Assembly (NCBI GenBank): GCA_003993805.1
Contig: RSEF01000031.1
Coordinates: forward strand, 51,772,463 to 51,836,462
Direction: 5' to 3'
Source of the DNA: Himantopus leucocephalus
Taxonomy: Eukaryota > Chordata > Aves > Charadriiformes > Recurvirostridae
DNA: 64,000 nt
Part shown: in pieces, positions 24,378 through 35,360 of the stretch
How positions within the stretch are numbered: the stretch's first letter is position 1
Layout: each line of letters starts with the position of its first letter
The notes under the pieces: model-generated
What the model was told of the DNA's origin: nothing
The model's database searches: none
What the model saw: the letters and a program-made list of their open reading frames with translations, nothing else
Translations under genes and position numbers: made by a program

Positions 24378-26077
24378 TCACAATTTAGGTCTCTTTTCTA
24401 TGATGAAAAAGTGTATTTTATATACTTGCAGGAGAACAAAGTTGTTCCAGTGGGCCAACCTTCTGAGCTCCACATAATGAATCTGAGCTCCAAACTGACT
24501 GTTTCTTTTGTGAAGGACATCCTGGGCTGGGGGGCGCCTTGAGTTTTGAAGCAAATACCAAGCAAGACCTCTCTCGCTCCTGGTCAGCCTCTCTTGCAGC
24601 TTAACCACTGTTGTAGAGTTGGGCTGGTTTGAGCTGATGGGTATACGGTTCATCCAGGGGCACGCGGTAGTTCCAAGAAGTTAGGTGACAGGTAAAAGAC
24701 TAACCTTTTAATTGATGTGTGTATAGTGCGCAACATGAGGGACACAGTGCTGACTGAAGTAAAATACTTCACTTAAATCTAAGCAAAGTATCTCAGTTTG
24801 TGCTACGGTCTCGCCGACTGTCTAAAGATTAAATGCAATACAGCATAGCACGAACAAGGATATCTGTCAAACTAGATGCAATGTGTGGCATGATGAATAA
24901 AATGGGAAGTTTCAATTTCAATTAACTTTTCAGCGGGAGCTTAGATTACAAAGTAGAATTCCTTCCAGGGGACATTCTCAGATAGTCCTGGTCTGTAATG
25001 GGTAAAGGGGAAAAAAGGTGAGGGAGATCCGTCAAGAGAGAAGCTGTTTTCCCTTCCAGATTATTATGCATATTATGTAAATTAGGACTTGTCCTGGTTT
25101 GAGGCCTACAAAAGGCACGGAGCTGGGAGCCAGTTGGAAGATCCTCAGTAGACACAAGGGTTTGAGTAGAATTTCTTGACATATGACAGGTGATACACAT
25201 ATATATGGCAGTCGTGATTTGGTCTACAGTGAAAGGCATACTTGTGGGGACGACATAATTCAGAATGATGTAATTGAGCTTGGGCAACACAAGTCTAATC
25301 GAAGGGTTTTAAGTGTACTTTTAGAACTGCTAGATGGACAGCACATACTTTTCTGAACACATGTGGTTCTTTTTTATAAAAATGAGGAAAACCATTATCT
25401 ATCTCTTCTTTGAAATCGCTAGTTGCATTAACTAGACAGAAGTTGTCTGAGGCTGCCTTAGTTAAAGTGTGTATTGTGGTTAAGGTGTGGGTTTTGAATA
25501 GTATAGTGATGTTGTAAGTTCCTGGGTTTCCTTGGTCCTCCTAGAGACCAAGCAGACCTAAGGACACGGTCTTTTAATATTTTAGTGCTCTCATAAGGCT
25601 TTCACTGGGAATGATCCCGTTATTTTGAACACTCTTGCGATACAACAAGTTGCCATGGCTGTCAGTGAGAGTTAAGATTGCAGTTATTCTTTCTAATAAT
25701 GAGAACTTGAGAGATGACAGATGGATATGAGTTTCACCAAGTACTTGTGCATTGCTCTGGCTTTGTCTTTCTGGATCATGTTCGCTTATTTGGGTTGGTA
25801 TCCAAACAACGTTTGCACATACCATATGTTTAGCACGTCAGCAAGGAGCATTGCCTTTCAGATACCCAGCTTGGTTATGAGTGTTTAACATAAGGAAGAA
25901 GTGCCCATAGGCGATGGTGAAGGGCTTTGCATATGGGAACTTCATAGCCTCCTCATATGGTAAAAAACAGTATTCCTTAGTAGACATGTTCATAGCTGGG
26001 AAACTTCTACTTCTCAGCCATGATGTTTGAGCCTTCCCTTGCACCATTTCACGATATTTCCTTTCTAAAATTTGGTC
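24378..26077 (-). other. Minus-strand block with few stops, unresolved
   Basis: The minus strand here carries several open stretches in a row: a 168-codon frame (26077 to 25574) with a single internal stop (TGA at 25838-25840), a further open run of about 75 codons (about 25537-25310), a 115-codon run (25290-24946) and a 91-codon run (24653-24378). No start context, catalytic motif or known family could be recognised, and the frames differ. It may be a decayed insertion (LINE, retroviral or processed gene copy) or chance. No function is claimed. Confidence 0.25.
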
Positions 26078-28410
26078 TCAAACTGTTTTCAAGTTACAGG
26101 GGCAGGAGACATGAAATGTTGAGTGTGAGAGGGGGATTTTTTTATTTCTATAAACCGTTTGTCTTTGGTTTGATCAAGGACCTCTGTGATTGATGTTACA
26201 TATTATTTAGCTTTCTTAAGTGGATTGGCATCCATATAAATCTATAAGGAGAGTCATTAAAAAAGAGCATGTCAACAGATGCAGAAAATAAATGAATGCA
26301 GTAAATACCTTCTTTTTGTTTACAGAAGATGGCTTTTAGGCACTACGGTATATTTTCCTGTGTCTGTATATGATTAATAAGCACAAATCACATTGTACCA
26401 TCATAGGCAAATATGATTGAAGATACTTTAAAAAAGGAGATAAAGTAATACCACGTAGCTCACCTGCTGTGTCAGTTCTGCCTTGTTATTTTAATTATCT
26501 TCTAGGTGTTTCTTTTTCAAATACTGAAACCTAAAGAACTTAAATAAATATGAATTGTTTAAGTTTCCTACCACCTTTTAGCCTTGTGAAGTAGGAGAAC
26601 ATTGAGATGTGTGATATATCCATCTCTGCTGACTAATGAGTTAATCATTTTTCAAGTTTAATGGGAAAGATTCAGCGGTATATTGTTTTCTCGAGAAGGT
26701 AAACATCAACTCTAACTGTAATTCACAATGTGTTTAAAACAATTATTCTTTATCATTAAAGTTAATAATATGCACATTAACCTCTGATGTAGTCTGAATC
26801 AATACTGCAGTTTGGGAGATGTGACCCCTGGACAGCTTTGTCTAAATATTGATTTCATTGTCATTTGTATAAGGTATGAAACAAATTACATGCCTCCCTA
26901 ATATCATTAATGTAGCCCCATTGAGCTACTCAATTTATGGCTTTTTGTAATGCATGACAAAGCATTACGGAGTTATTGAAGACATTGTGAAATACAATTG
27001 CTTAGTGAGCTAGATTTGATTGTGGAAGGCCAATGCCAACACTCAATAACTTTCAAACACTTTGCTGTCCAAAGAAAACAAGAATGAGCCACTCTGTAGC
27101 ATGCAACTCAGTTGTTAATTTCCATCAGGCAAAGTTCCCTTGGGTTCTGGGAGCAGCAATTTATTCTACAGCTTTCTACTTATATATTTGCAGCCTTACG
27201 TGAAAATAATGCGTACACTTATATTCTGTGCCAAAGGCAAAGGTTGTTCTCTTCAATTACTGGAGGAAATCAAAATAGGTAGGAAGGATAGCATCTCTCT
27301 GTCTTGGCCAGCATTTATAGTGGTTGTCATTACTGTCATAATTTGAAATATGAGTTAAATAATTTACTCCACACTATGATTTCTTCCCTTTATTGCCTCT
27401 TTATTGCAACTGTCTTCTCACCATGCCCCTCATGTTTTCATTACTGCTCCTTCCATCATAGCTGTTCCTCAGATCTTCCTCGCAACACCTTCTAACCTTT
27501 CCAGGAAATTTCAGGGTTGCCCCGAAACCTGGAGATACCAATCTTCCCTTCTTTGGCTTCCTCCCTCCTCAGAGAGCTCCTTTTTTCCACACGCAAACTG
27601 TTGTTAAGCATGAGATTCAGATGTCTGCTTTCCTTCTTCTGCTTTCCAAATACAAACCTTGGCCTCGTGGATATATAAGAAAAAGCTTAGTATAAGTTTC
27701 ATGTGTTTTTTCTAGCTCTTTGCTTGGTGTCTAAGCATGGCTCACCTGCCGTCATTGGCTATGAGCGGCTTATTTCACATTCAGGGGCACCCCCACACGT
27801 ACTTCCTTCCCCATTCTTTTTCTTTAGGTTAAAAAAAAAAAAANAAAAAAAAAAAAAATATAACTTCCATATCCAGCGTAGGATACCGCTTCCATTATCT
27901 ACACATTACATTTTCAAAGCATCATCTTCACACTTTCTCCTGTGGTGGCCTTCATGCTGAGGGACCTTCTTGTAAATATATGCAAAGCTACTTCATTGTG
28001 CTTTAATGTATACAAAAATCTCAACCACGTTTGAGCTTCTGCTGTGCTGAGACTACAGCCCATCATTCCAGCTGATATCGTCTCATTGTTTAATTGTACT
28101 TGCCCATTTTCTCTGGTGTTAGGCTTTTATCTGAGACTGTCTTTAAGGCTTTTTGATTTTGGGGAGAGGATTTGTACAGCGTGAGACATGTAGGGCATAG
28201 TAATCTTTGGATAAGTATCATAGGTGCTATGTTATTACAAATAGTATGGAATAATACATTTCCTACATATCAAAATGCTCTAATTATGTTATCATTACAG
28301 TCAATGTGGCATTGGCACCATTAAAGTAAAGTTCTCTTAGCTGTCTCAGAAGGGTGCTTGGCACCTTTTAGGAACATGCTGTTTTTTCATCAGAAAAGTC
28401 TGTATGGGAA

Positions 28411-28440
28411 TTTTTTTTCTTTTCTTTTCTTTTCTTTTTT
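28411..28440 (+). repeat. (TTTTC)n microsatellite
   Basis: About four units of TTTTC/CTTTT within a T-rich tract. It adds pyrimidines upstream of the next acceptor but is too far (over 230 bases) to be its polypyrimidine tract. Confidence 0.8.
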
Positions 28441-28673
28441 AAAGACAAATAGATGTTCTTTTAGTGAAGAATGTTAATAGATTATGGAGATGAACAGCCT
28501 GTTATGATCATCTTGAATATAATGCAGACCATAGGACTTCCCTGAATTAATTCCTGAGAGAATTACAATGCAGCTTAGGAAAAGGAAAAAAAAAAATAAT
28601 TAATTTTTATTTGAACCTTGCTCATGGTGGGTTTTCTTAGTTCATAAATTTTGTTCCAAATTTTCTCTTACAG

Positions 28674-28776
28674 GCAAAAGTGACCCATTTTGTGTAGTTG
28701 AATTGAACAACGACAGACTGCTGACACATACCGTCTACAAGAACCTCAACCCAGAATGGAACAAAGTCTTCACATT
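28674..28776 (+). CDS. MCTP1: MCTP1 exon, C2C calcium loop 1 and core strands
   Basis: 103 bases after TTTTCTCTTACAG. With the upstream G it reads [20 protein letters not shown] followed by [14 protein letters not shown] and two bases of a Phe codon. SDPF carries the second loop-1 aspartate; NPEW is the signature strand of C2 domains. The residues are essentially identical to MCTP1 of other vertebrates as I know them. The donor is TT|GTAGGT at 28776/28777, phase 2, followed by an unusually G-rich stretch. The preceding intron ends here and is of the GC-AG type. Confidence 0.96.
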
Positions 28777-30904
28777 GTAGGTGTTTGGGTTTTGTGAGTG
28801 TTTGGAGGGGCTTGGGGTCTGGGGTTGTTGGTGGTGGGGATTTTTTGTGGGGGGAGGGGCTCGAAGGTGATGTACGTATGAATCAAAGATACCTACTGCT
28901 GGTCTGAAGAAAGATAGTAATGACATGTGATATTTCTAAACCAAACAGCTGAGTACTTTTTTGAGGATTAAAAAGATGATAAAAATTAGAGAAGAGGTAC
29001 CATTTTAAAGGTAAAAAAGCAAGGTCTGTTTCTTGGAAATCAGGTATAAATAATGTGAAACACTCCAGACCCCTGCTAGCTTCAGTGAGAGTTTAAGGGG
29101 GCAAATCCATCACACTGGATTTGGCTGTGAAGTTTTGGGTGGAAAAAAGGATATTGAGATTATGACCTTCATTAAAACGTGGTTGATAACTTTAATAAAC
29201 ATTAGATAACTATATAAAGGAAGGAGTTTTAAGTGCATTCATACTTCTTTGAGTTATGATCGGATACTTTCCACTTGTTCTTCCCATTTACCAACTGCGC
29301 ATCTCACAACACCGTCTAGTATCACACTGGTACAAGGCTGCTGTTGGGTAAAATACAGTCTTAAACATTTAGTTTATTGGGAAGTGGTGCGGTTGGGGTT
29401 TTTTATCCTTCTGTTATTTTGAAGGCAGTAAAAGGCTCTGACAAAATAGTAAAAAGTCTTCCACAAACAAAATGTGACTGTTATTTGTCTTGCTCAGTTG
29501 CCTTCTTTTTCTCCCTGCCTCTCTCTATCTGACTGCAATGTGACACCGATGAGTAGAAAACTGATCAGTTGGGGGTTTCTCTTCTGCTGAAATCAGCTAA
29601 CAATCCACTGCAAAACCAGTAGAAGCTGTAGCTTTGTGTACTCCTACTTCACTTTATCATAAACGAGAATACTATGTTTTACCCTTGGTCTCAAAACACA
29701 GTCTGATTTTATTTTTTTTTTTCCCCTCTAAGTCTTTCATTCATGTGTTTGGCATCCGTAGCTTTTCTTGCCCTGCCATGAGCTTTCAGGAAGGAACTCA
29801 GAACAAAAGAAGAAAAATCTCACACCAGTTGTACTTCTCATTAGCTTATTAACGTAGTTCTCATTTATGTATCTGCAAAACCACACTAAATTCTTCAGTA
29901 ATTTATTTTTAATTATCTACCAATAGAGCCAATAACTAATCAACCTCTGCTGCTTGACAGTGTTCTCTGCATAAGAAATTGCCTGGTTTTGTAGTGACAA
30001 AAGACTAAGCAGGAATCAAATAGAAAAACTCAAAAGGCCTTCAAGGAGAGTTTTCACTGCTCTTCTATGTGTATTTGCATTGACTATTTTATTTCTCCTC
30101 AGATTTGTTAATTAATTTTGGGCTAACAATCCAGTTTCATCCGGAGACATTTATTTTAGTGAAGTTAAACTGCTTTGCTTGAATTCATATTTACTGGATC
30201 AGCCATTTGATCAAAGATGAGTTCTCTCAAACAATTCTGTGTTCCTCTCTGAATACGGAATGTGAATTTTTCACTTGAGAGTTTGCAGTGTACAGTGACA
30301 TTTGTTGTATGTGGCAGTGGAGTGTTCAATACCTCACAGGCAAAAAGCAGTAGTAGGTGAAAAATGCATCGTTTTGTACCGCTTGTTCCTAATTTGTTGT
30401 AATGACTGCTGTGTATTTGCAATCAGGTGCGGATTTTAGAAAGAAAGAGCTTGTCCGCAGTGCAAGGATGTGCTCGTGCGGCTCGTAATTATTTTCGTTG
30501 ACAAACCTACAGCTTTCCCTGTGTTGGCAGTAAGGATTGCTGCGAGGAGAGCGGTGTGTGAGGGGTAGTCGGTAGAGGCTCTCGGTCCTGCGGCTGTTAG
30601 TCCCCAGCGCGGCTGTGCGCTGGCTCTCCTTGCGGCTCCTGTGCCCCAAACCCCACGTGGGAGATTTAAAGCAACAATCCTTCGGAAGACTTCTGCCGGG
30701 AAAACCTCGCAGCGAGGGGGAGCGATTGCTGCCGCCCTCAGGAAGCGTCTTGGTGACACAGAGGGATGCCTCATTTACTTAAGTTCTGTTCTCTGCCACG
30801 GCTTGGGAAAAATCTGTTTTTGCTAACCTCTCACGCTTTTGTCCTTGGTACCCGCTGGTGTAGGTGACTTCTCCTCTCTTCTGTGTGTGCTTCTCCCTTT
30901 GTAG
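28777..30904 (+). other. MCTP1 intron (2,128 bases)
   Basis: GT-AG intron from GTAGGT to CTCCCTTTGTAG. No gene recognised. G-runs fill the first 85 bases; a CpG-rich patch lies at about 30460-30750. Confidence 0.88.
28807..28859 (+). promoter_or_regulatory. G-run cluster downstream of a donor site (possible G-quadruplex / splicing enhancer)
   Basis: GGGG runs at 28807-28810, 28814-28817, 28821-28824 and 28836-28839, then G-runs at 28849-28854 and 28856-28859. Four runs with loops of 3, 3 and 11 bases meet a relaxed G-quadruplex pattern on the transcript strand. Intronic G-runs close to a donor are known binding sites of hnRNP H/F that promote use of that donor; the role here is inferred. Confidence 0.45.
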
Positions 30905-31007
30905 CAATATTAAAGACATCCACTCGGTGCTTGAAGTGTCAGTTTATGACGAAGATCGCGATCGGAGTGCTGACTTCCTAGGCAAAGTTGCTATACCATT
31001 GCTGTCT
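30905..31007 (+). CDS. MCTP1: MCTP1 exon, C2C calcium loop 3
   Basis: 103 bases after TTCTCCCTTTGTAG. The first base completes Phe, then [20 protein letters not shown] and [27 protein letters not shown] is calcium-binding loop 3 with all acidic ligands (Asp, Glu, Asp, and Asp of ADF), so C2C is a predicted calcium binder. Donor TCT|GTAAGT at 31007/31008, phase 0, is a strong site. The frame stays open into the intron for about 30 codons, but the downstream exon match (IQNGEQKAYVL) fixes the junction. Confidence 0.96.
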
Positions 31008-31324
31008 GTAAGTTCCATTCACCTGACATACCGCTCTGTATTTTTTCCTGCTGAAGGGGGGGGAAAAAAAAAANTGTCATTTCTCAACCAAGGTCTGTAA
31101 TAAGAACACTAAAATTTTAACATACTCAATTCACGGCCATGTTGAATCCCATGATAGTTAATTTTTCCTGACAGACTCGGTCCTGGTAATGAACAGGTAC
31201 TTGTCAGACTTGCCACAGTTGTTTTGGGTTCTCTGTCAGTTTCAGCAGCCGCGGGTCAGGGGTCGCCGGGGGGGTATTCAGCGGAGACCGCGAGACAGAC
31301 GGCTGTCATGTCCTTTTCCTGCAG
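31008..31324 (+). other. MCTP1 intron (317 bases)
   Basis: Short GT-AG intron (GTAAGT to TTCCTGCAG). It holds a G-run followed by an A-run ending in an ambiguous base at 31074 and a CpG-rich stretch at about 31245-31310. Confidence 0.92.
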
Positions 31325-31426
31325 ATTCAAAATGGTGAACAGAAAGCCTACGTCTTGAAAAACAAGCAGCTGACAGGGCCAACAAAGGGGGTCATCTATC
31401 TTGAAATAGATGTGATTTTTAATGCT
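31325..31426 (+). CDS. MCTP1: MCTP1 exon, last strands of C2C
   Basis: 102 bases, 34 complete codons, phase 0 at both ends, so it is a symmetric exon that could be skipped without a frameshift. It encodes IQNGEQKAYVLKNKQL, then TGPTKGVIYLEIDVIFNA. KGVIYLEIDVIFN is the final C2C strand. The acceptor is TCCTGCAG and the donor GCT|GTAAGT. Skipping would remove the end of C2C and so destroy the fold. Confidence 0.96.
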
Positions 31427-31770
31427 GTAAGTCTTAACTTTGGCTTTTTTGTACTGCTAAAGAGTTCAGTTTCATGAAAGCTTTTGTTCCTGATTTGTAG
31501 AGAATTTCTGTCATTCCTCATTTTCTCTAAACCTTGATGTGTACCACGGAATACTCTCCTGCCCCTGCCTGGCACACCCACTCTTTTTGTCGCTGCTGCC
31601 GCGGCAGTGGATGCTGCGGGAAGGAGCAGCCGCTCCTGCCTCTGCCTACCCCCGTGTGCCGGCGCTTGGCAGCCGTGGCTTTGAAACTGCCTAATTTCTG
31701 CAAATCGAAGCATGTGTTATTAATGAGGGGCGAGCGAGCTTGAAATACTGACGCACGTTTTAATGTGCAG
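31427..31770 (+). other. MCTP1 intron (344 bases)
   Basis: Short GT-AG intron from GTAAGT to AATGTGCAG. GC-rich middle (about 31585-31690) with CTG/GCC-type sequence. No gene. Confidence 0.92.
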
Positions 31771-31845
31771 GTGAAAGCCAGCATACAAACCTTAAGGCCC
31801 AAAGAACAGAAGTACATTGAAGAGGAAAACAGACTGTCTAAACAG
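31771..31845 (+). CDS. MCTP1: MCTP1 exon, linker between C2C and membrane region
   Basis: 75 bases, 25 codons, phase 0 at both ends: VKASIQTLRPK then EQKYIEEENRLSKQ. The segment is highly charged and probably helical, linking C2C to the C-terminal membrane module. Acceptor ATGTGCAG at 31770; donor CAG|GTAAAG at 31845/31846. As a symmetric exon, skipping would shorten the linker by 25 residues and keep the frame. Confidence 0.95.
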
Positions 31846-33689
31846 GTAAAGAGTAAGGAAATACTAATCCTTTCCGAAAGCCTTAATATCAAGTGTGCAC
31901 ATCCAAATATCTGGTATCGTACTGCTAAGGGTAAAGAGTAACATTTTCATTACCTGTTTACAAAAGAATATGAAAGGTCGGAAAAGGCAGAAACAGAATA
32001 CATGGGTTTATTGTGTCTCCTCGATAAATTGCAGCTTAATTTCCATGAAATACGTGAATAAGAACACAGTTGAAACCATCAGGTTCCACACATATCAGAT
32101 TATAGCACAGGTGCATGTAAACTAAGTCTTGCATAAATTTTTGCTGTTAACCTTGACCCGAAAGATCTCCATTTGTTGCAGAGTGGAGAGTCTTTCAGCA
32201 TTCTTTTAGGCAAATTTTAAATAAGTTAATTGAGTGAGGTTTGAAACAAAGCTGAAAGCAGACTAAAACCCTGTATTACTTTGGAGAGTCCTGTGGATAC
32301 AAACTGTCTGGACCCTTTTTTTCTTTTCTCTAGGTATTTTTGCTACACACAGTTTTAGTGTTTTGGTAAAAAATATTTCAATGCACTTCTTATCTTTTTC
32401 TCCACTTGAACTACTTTTGATTCAGTTTTTCGTGTTCCACAAATGATGTATTTTATATGGAGAGAACTGGGCCTTTGGTTGGACTGCGGGAACAATATTT
32501 TTGTTGTTTGCAGTGAAAAGGCAAAGGCCTAATAACTGTTTTTTATTTTGCTGAAAGCCTATAGACTTCAGCGTAATTTAAATTACCTGCTGGATGAATT
32601 TTATATCAGCTGTAGGACGTATTTCATTTAAAAAGATTCCAACAGGCAAAATATTTCCTTCTTTACTGTTGTGAGTGAAGCAGTTACTAAAGCTGCATTT
32701 TGCAATGCTATTCCGGCAAAGAAACAGCAAGGCCTTTTATTCAAGAGTAATTCTTCTCCCCACTTTCATAACGGAAAATGGCATTGAGCTTTTTGCAGAT
32801 GACAGGAAGAGTAAACTTTAAATACCCACTTTGGGTTGGTTTTTTTTAAAATTAGCTTGCATGAGATACCGCACCACAATACCACTGGGGTGGGGGCAGG
32901 GGGGGAGGGAATCTTTATGTATGACTGGTGTGGTTGCCTTTTAAAACATCCACATTTTCTGAGGGTGAATGTATCTTACCTGCCCAGTGTTTTCTGTGCT
33001 ATTCAATGCATAAATTAAATCATTCACTTTTTTTGGTCAAGTGAATTGCCGTTTTATAGCATTTAAGGGTATTCTCCTGAATCAAAACCCAGTGCTGTTA
33101 TGTCTCATAGCTATATAAGTTGAATGCATGCAGTTAAACTTACTTTGATAAATACGTAAAAACATGTGTTGGTCAAAATACGTCACAGCAGACAGATTTG
33201 TTACAAATGAAGGAAAAAAATGGATGTAACTGGTTGTAGGTGATCTGAATTAGATACGAGCAGTAACGTTGCATGGTTTCAGGTTAGTGTCCTACAGTGT
33301 CTTTTGATTAAGAAAGGCCAGGATTTTCTAAATAATAGAGAATGGAGGAAGTCTTGCCTCCTTAATAAAACCCTGAAATCTTAATAATAGGATCATTCGT
33401 CAGATTTTGCAAGTGGCTTTTTAGAGCTGGTTACAGCTGTGGAAATGAAGACAACAATTTGTGTCTTTAGAATTAAATTCAACAAATATCAATTGACACA
33501 GCTAACTAAAATTCTCTCTTCCAAGTCTCAAATTTTAAACTATCTTTCTTAATTTGTGAGCTAGAGAGCTTAACATTGTATTTTCTCAGTCTTTTTCCAA
33601 ATTGAGAATGACAATATGGTAAGCATGAACCTCTTCTGCTGAAGTTTTTGGAGTTTTGAAATATTTTCATTCTTTCATCTTTTTAACAG
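31846..33689 (+). other. MCTP1 intron (1,844 bases)
   Basis: GT-AG intron from GTAAAG to CATCTTTTTAACAG. It contains a G-run cluster at 32887-32909 and otherwise AT-rich unique sequence. No gene. Confidence 0.9.
32887..32909 (+). other. Compact G-quadruplex motif
   Basis: Four G-runs of 4, 5, 7 and 3 separated by T, CA and A. This meets the strict G3+N1-7 pattern on the transcript strand. It is mid-intron; the role is unknown. Confidence 0.6.
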
Positions 33690-33809
33690 CTGCTGGTAAG
33701 AAACTTCATCCGGACAAAGCATTGTATCATGGTGCTCATAAATACCGCCTACTACATTAGCAGTTGCTTTGACTGGGATTCTCCCCCAAGAAGTCTTGCT
33801 GCCTTTTTG
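33690..33809 (+). CDS. MCTP1: MCTP1 exon, start of C-terminal membrane region
   Basis: 120 bases, 40 codons, phase 0 at both ends: LLVRNFIRTKHCIMVLINT, then AYYISSCFDWDSPPRSLAAFL. SSCFDWDSPPRSLAAF is a diagnostic MCTP1 segment just before the first transmembrane helix; CIMVLINTAYYI is a hydrophobic run but not a full membrane span. Acceptor is TTCTTTCATCTTTTTAACAG; donor TTG|GTATGA at 33809/33810. The next residues expected in the family (first transmembrane helix) are not found in the remaining 30 kb. Confidence 0.94.
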
Positions 33810-35148
33810 GTATGATCGTCTTTGTATTATTGTTAATCACCCTGGTATATTTGTGTTCTAGACTGAGAGATAATACAGTGTTGATGTGAGGGTTTCTGAT
33901 TATTTTTTTTTAATTTAAAACTTTGCATCATGAAGATAACGCATATCATGTTTATTCACTTTTTAAAAAAAAAAAAGTAATTAAAATGTCACACAAACAA
34001 GGTAGGGTTTTTTTAAAATTTACAATTGTACAAATACCATAAGCAAGTGATAGAAGTCCAGTACAGTCAGTGAACTATGATTATCTACCTGGAGCTTGCA
34101 TTACTTCTGTTAAATTTTGTTTAGCCCCCTTGTATATTCTATATTTACTCTGAAACTTACTTTGAGTATTTCATGAATGCTTTTACATATCATGAATTCA
34201 TGTTAATTTGTCCTTCATGTATAAATATATGTTACACCTAAAACTTCTTTAGAACGACAAAGATCTGGAACCAAGTAGTTGCTTCTTATTATGATTTAGT
34301 GTTCTTGGTTTAAAAAACAAAACAAAACGAAATAAAAAAAAAACAACTTTAAAATCATGAAGGCAAACAGACTAGTACCTTTTAGATATCAGGCTCTGGT
34401 CATGGTTCAGTTTTTACTGAATTATTTTTTAGTGATTTAAATGAAACTGCTATTTCTCCATAAACATCAGCTTCACTAATATCAACCTTTATTTTCCTGT
34501 TAAATTTCGAAAATTCCAAGCATAATCATAGATCAGATTGTGTTTCCCAGATGAGTATATTTTTATTTTCAAAAACATATGAGCTACAAACAAGACCAGA
34601 GACCTGGTTTGGTTTTAGCCTGAGGGAGTTCCACCAGGAGTACAAATGTATGTACGGGGACACTCTCTGGAGCATCTAAGTTATGAATTTGGCTGACATA
34701 CTGAAGTTACGGGCTTCTCCACCGTAAATATGAACAGGGAATGGTTTTTGGTCTTACGAGTCTGGTGACAGTCCTCCTAGCTTGGGTGCCTGAAGCTCAG
34801 GTGCCTCAGATTTGGAGAAATCAGACCAGACATTGGAGCTGGCTGCACTGGAGCAGTAAATTGGAGTATTTTGGTGTGTCACTAAATCATGCTGTTTTGC
34901 AGGAAGTTTCTTCTAACAGGGGTCCATTTGTACTAAGTGACTTGTTAAACCCCGTTGCACCCTGTCAAAGGATGGCAGCAAACTGTCGGTCCTTGGTTGC
35001 AGTGTTCATCGGGTGTAGAGGAGATACACGTGCTGTTGAAACTCTTAGGGTTTTTATACTTCTCTGATGTCTGTAGTAGCTACACTACATGCAAAAATCT
35101 AAACAGACTTGCTACTGTTCACTTTAGAAAGATGATCTGTCATTATTC

Positions 35149-35360
35149 CATAGAATCATAGAATGGTTTGGGTTGGAAGGGACCTTAANNNNNNNNNNNN
35201 NNNNNNNNNNNNNNNNNNNNNNNNNNNNNNNNNNNNNNNNNNNNNNNNNNNNNNNNNNNNNNNNNNNNNNNNNNNNNNNNNNNNNNNNGGGGCTCCAGCC
35301 CTCAGAGCATCTTTGTGGCCCTCCTCTGGACGCACTTCAACAGTTCAGGGTCTTTTTGAG
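35149..35360 (-). mobile_element. CR1 LINE 3' end, minus strand, interrupted by an assembly gap
   Basis: CATAGAATCATAGAAT (35149-35164) is the reverse complement of the CR1 terminal ATTCTATG repeat, followed by GGTTTGGGTTGGAAGGGACC, the avian CR1 3' UTR in antisense. After the N-run, 'cctcagagcatctttgtggc' and 'cctcctctggacgcacttca' match a CR1 segment that in full copies lies several hundred bases further from the 3' end. The element is therefore 5'-truncated near 35360, and the gap hides its middle. Being easily recognised, it is much younger than the other elements here. Confidence 0.9.
35189..35288. other. Assembly gap (100 N)
   Basis: Exactly 100 Ns, a placeholder of unknown true length, inside the CR1 copy. 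From the CR1 layout the missing sequence is probably several hundred bases. Confidence 0.97.

Larger units (their letters stand above)
17136..28673 (+). other. MCTP1 intron (11,538 bases)
   Basis: GC-AG intron. No supported gene. It contains a 21-base tandem duplication (18751-18798), a C-run (22089-22104), a MIR-like SINE fragment (22228-22350), a minus-strand block with few stops (24378-26077), a motif-dense stretch (about 26850-27130), a poly-A run with an N at 27844, and a TTTTC microsatellite (28411-28440) about 230 bases before the acceptor. Confidence 0.85.

Noticed and set aside
28735..28926. 63-codon minus-strand frame overlapping an MCTP1 exon
   Set aside because: Shadow of the coding strand and of the G-rich intron start (gives Pro/His repeats).
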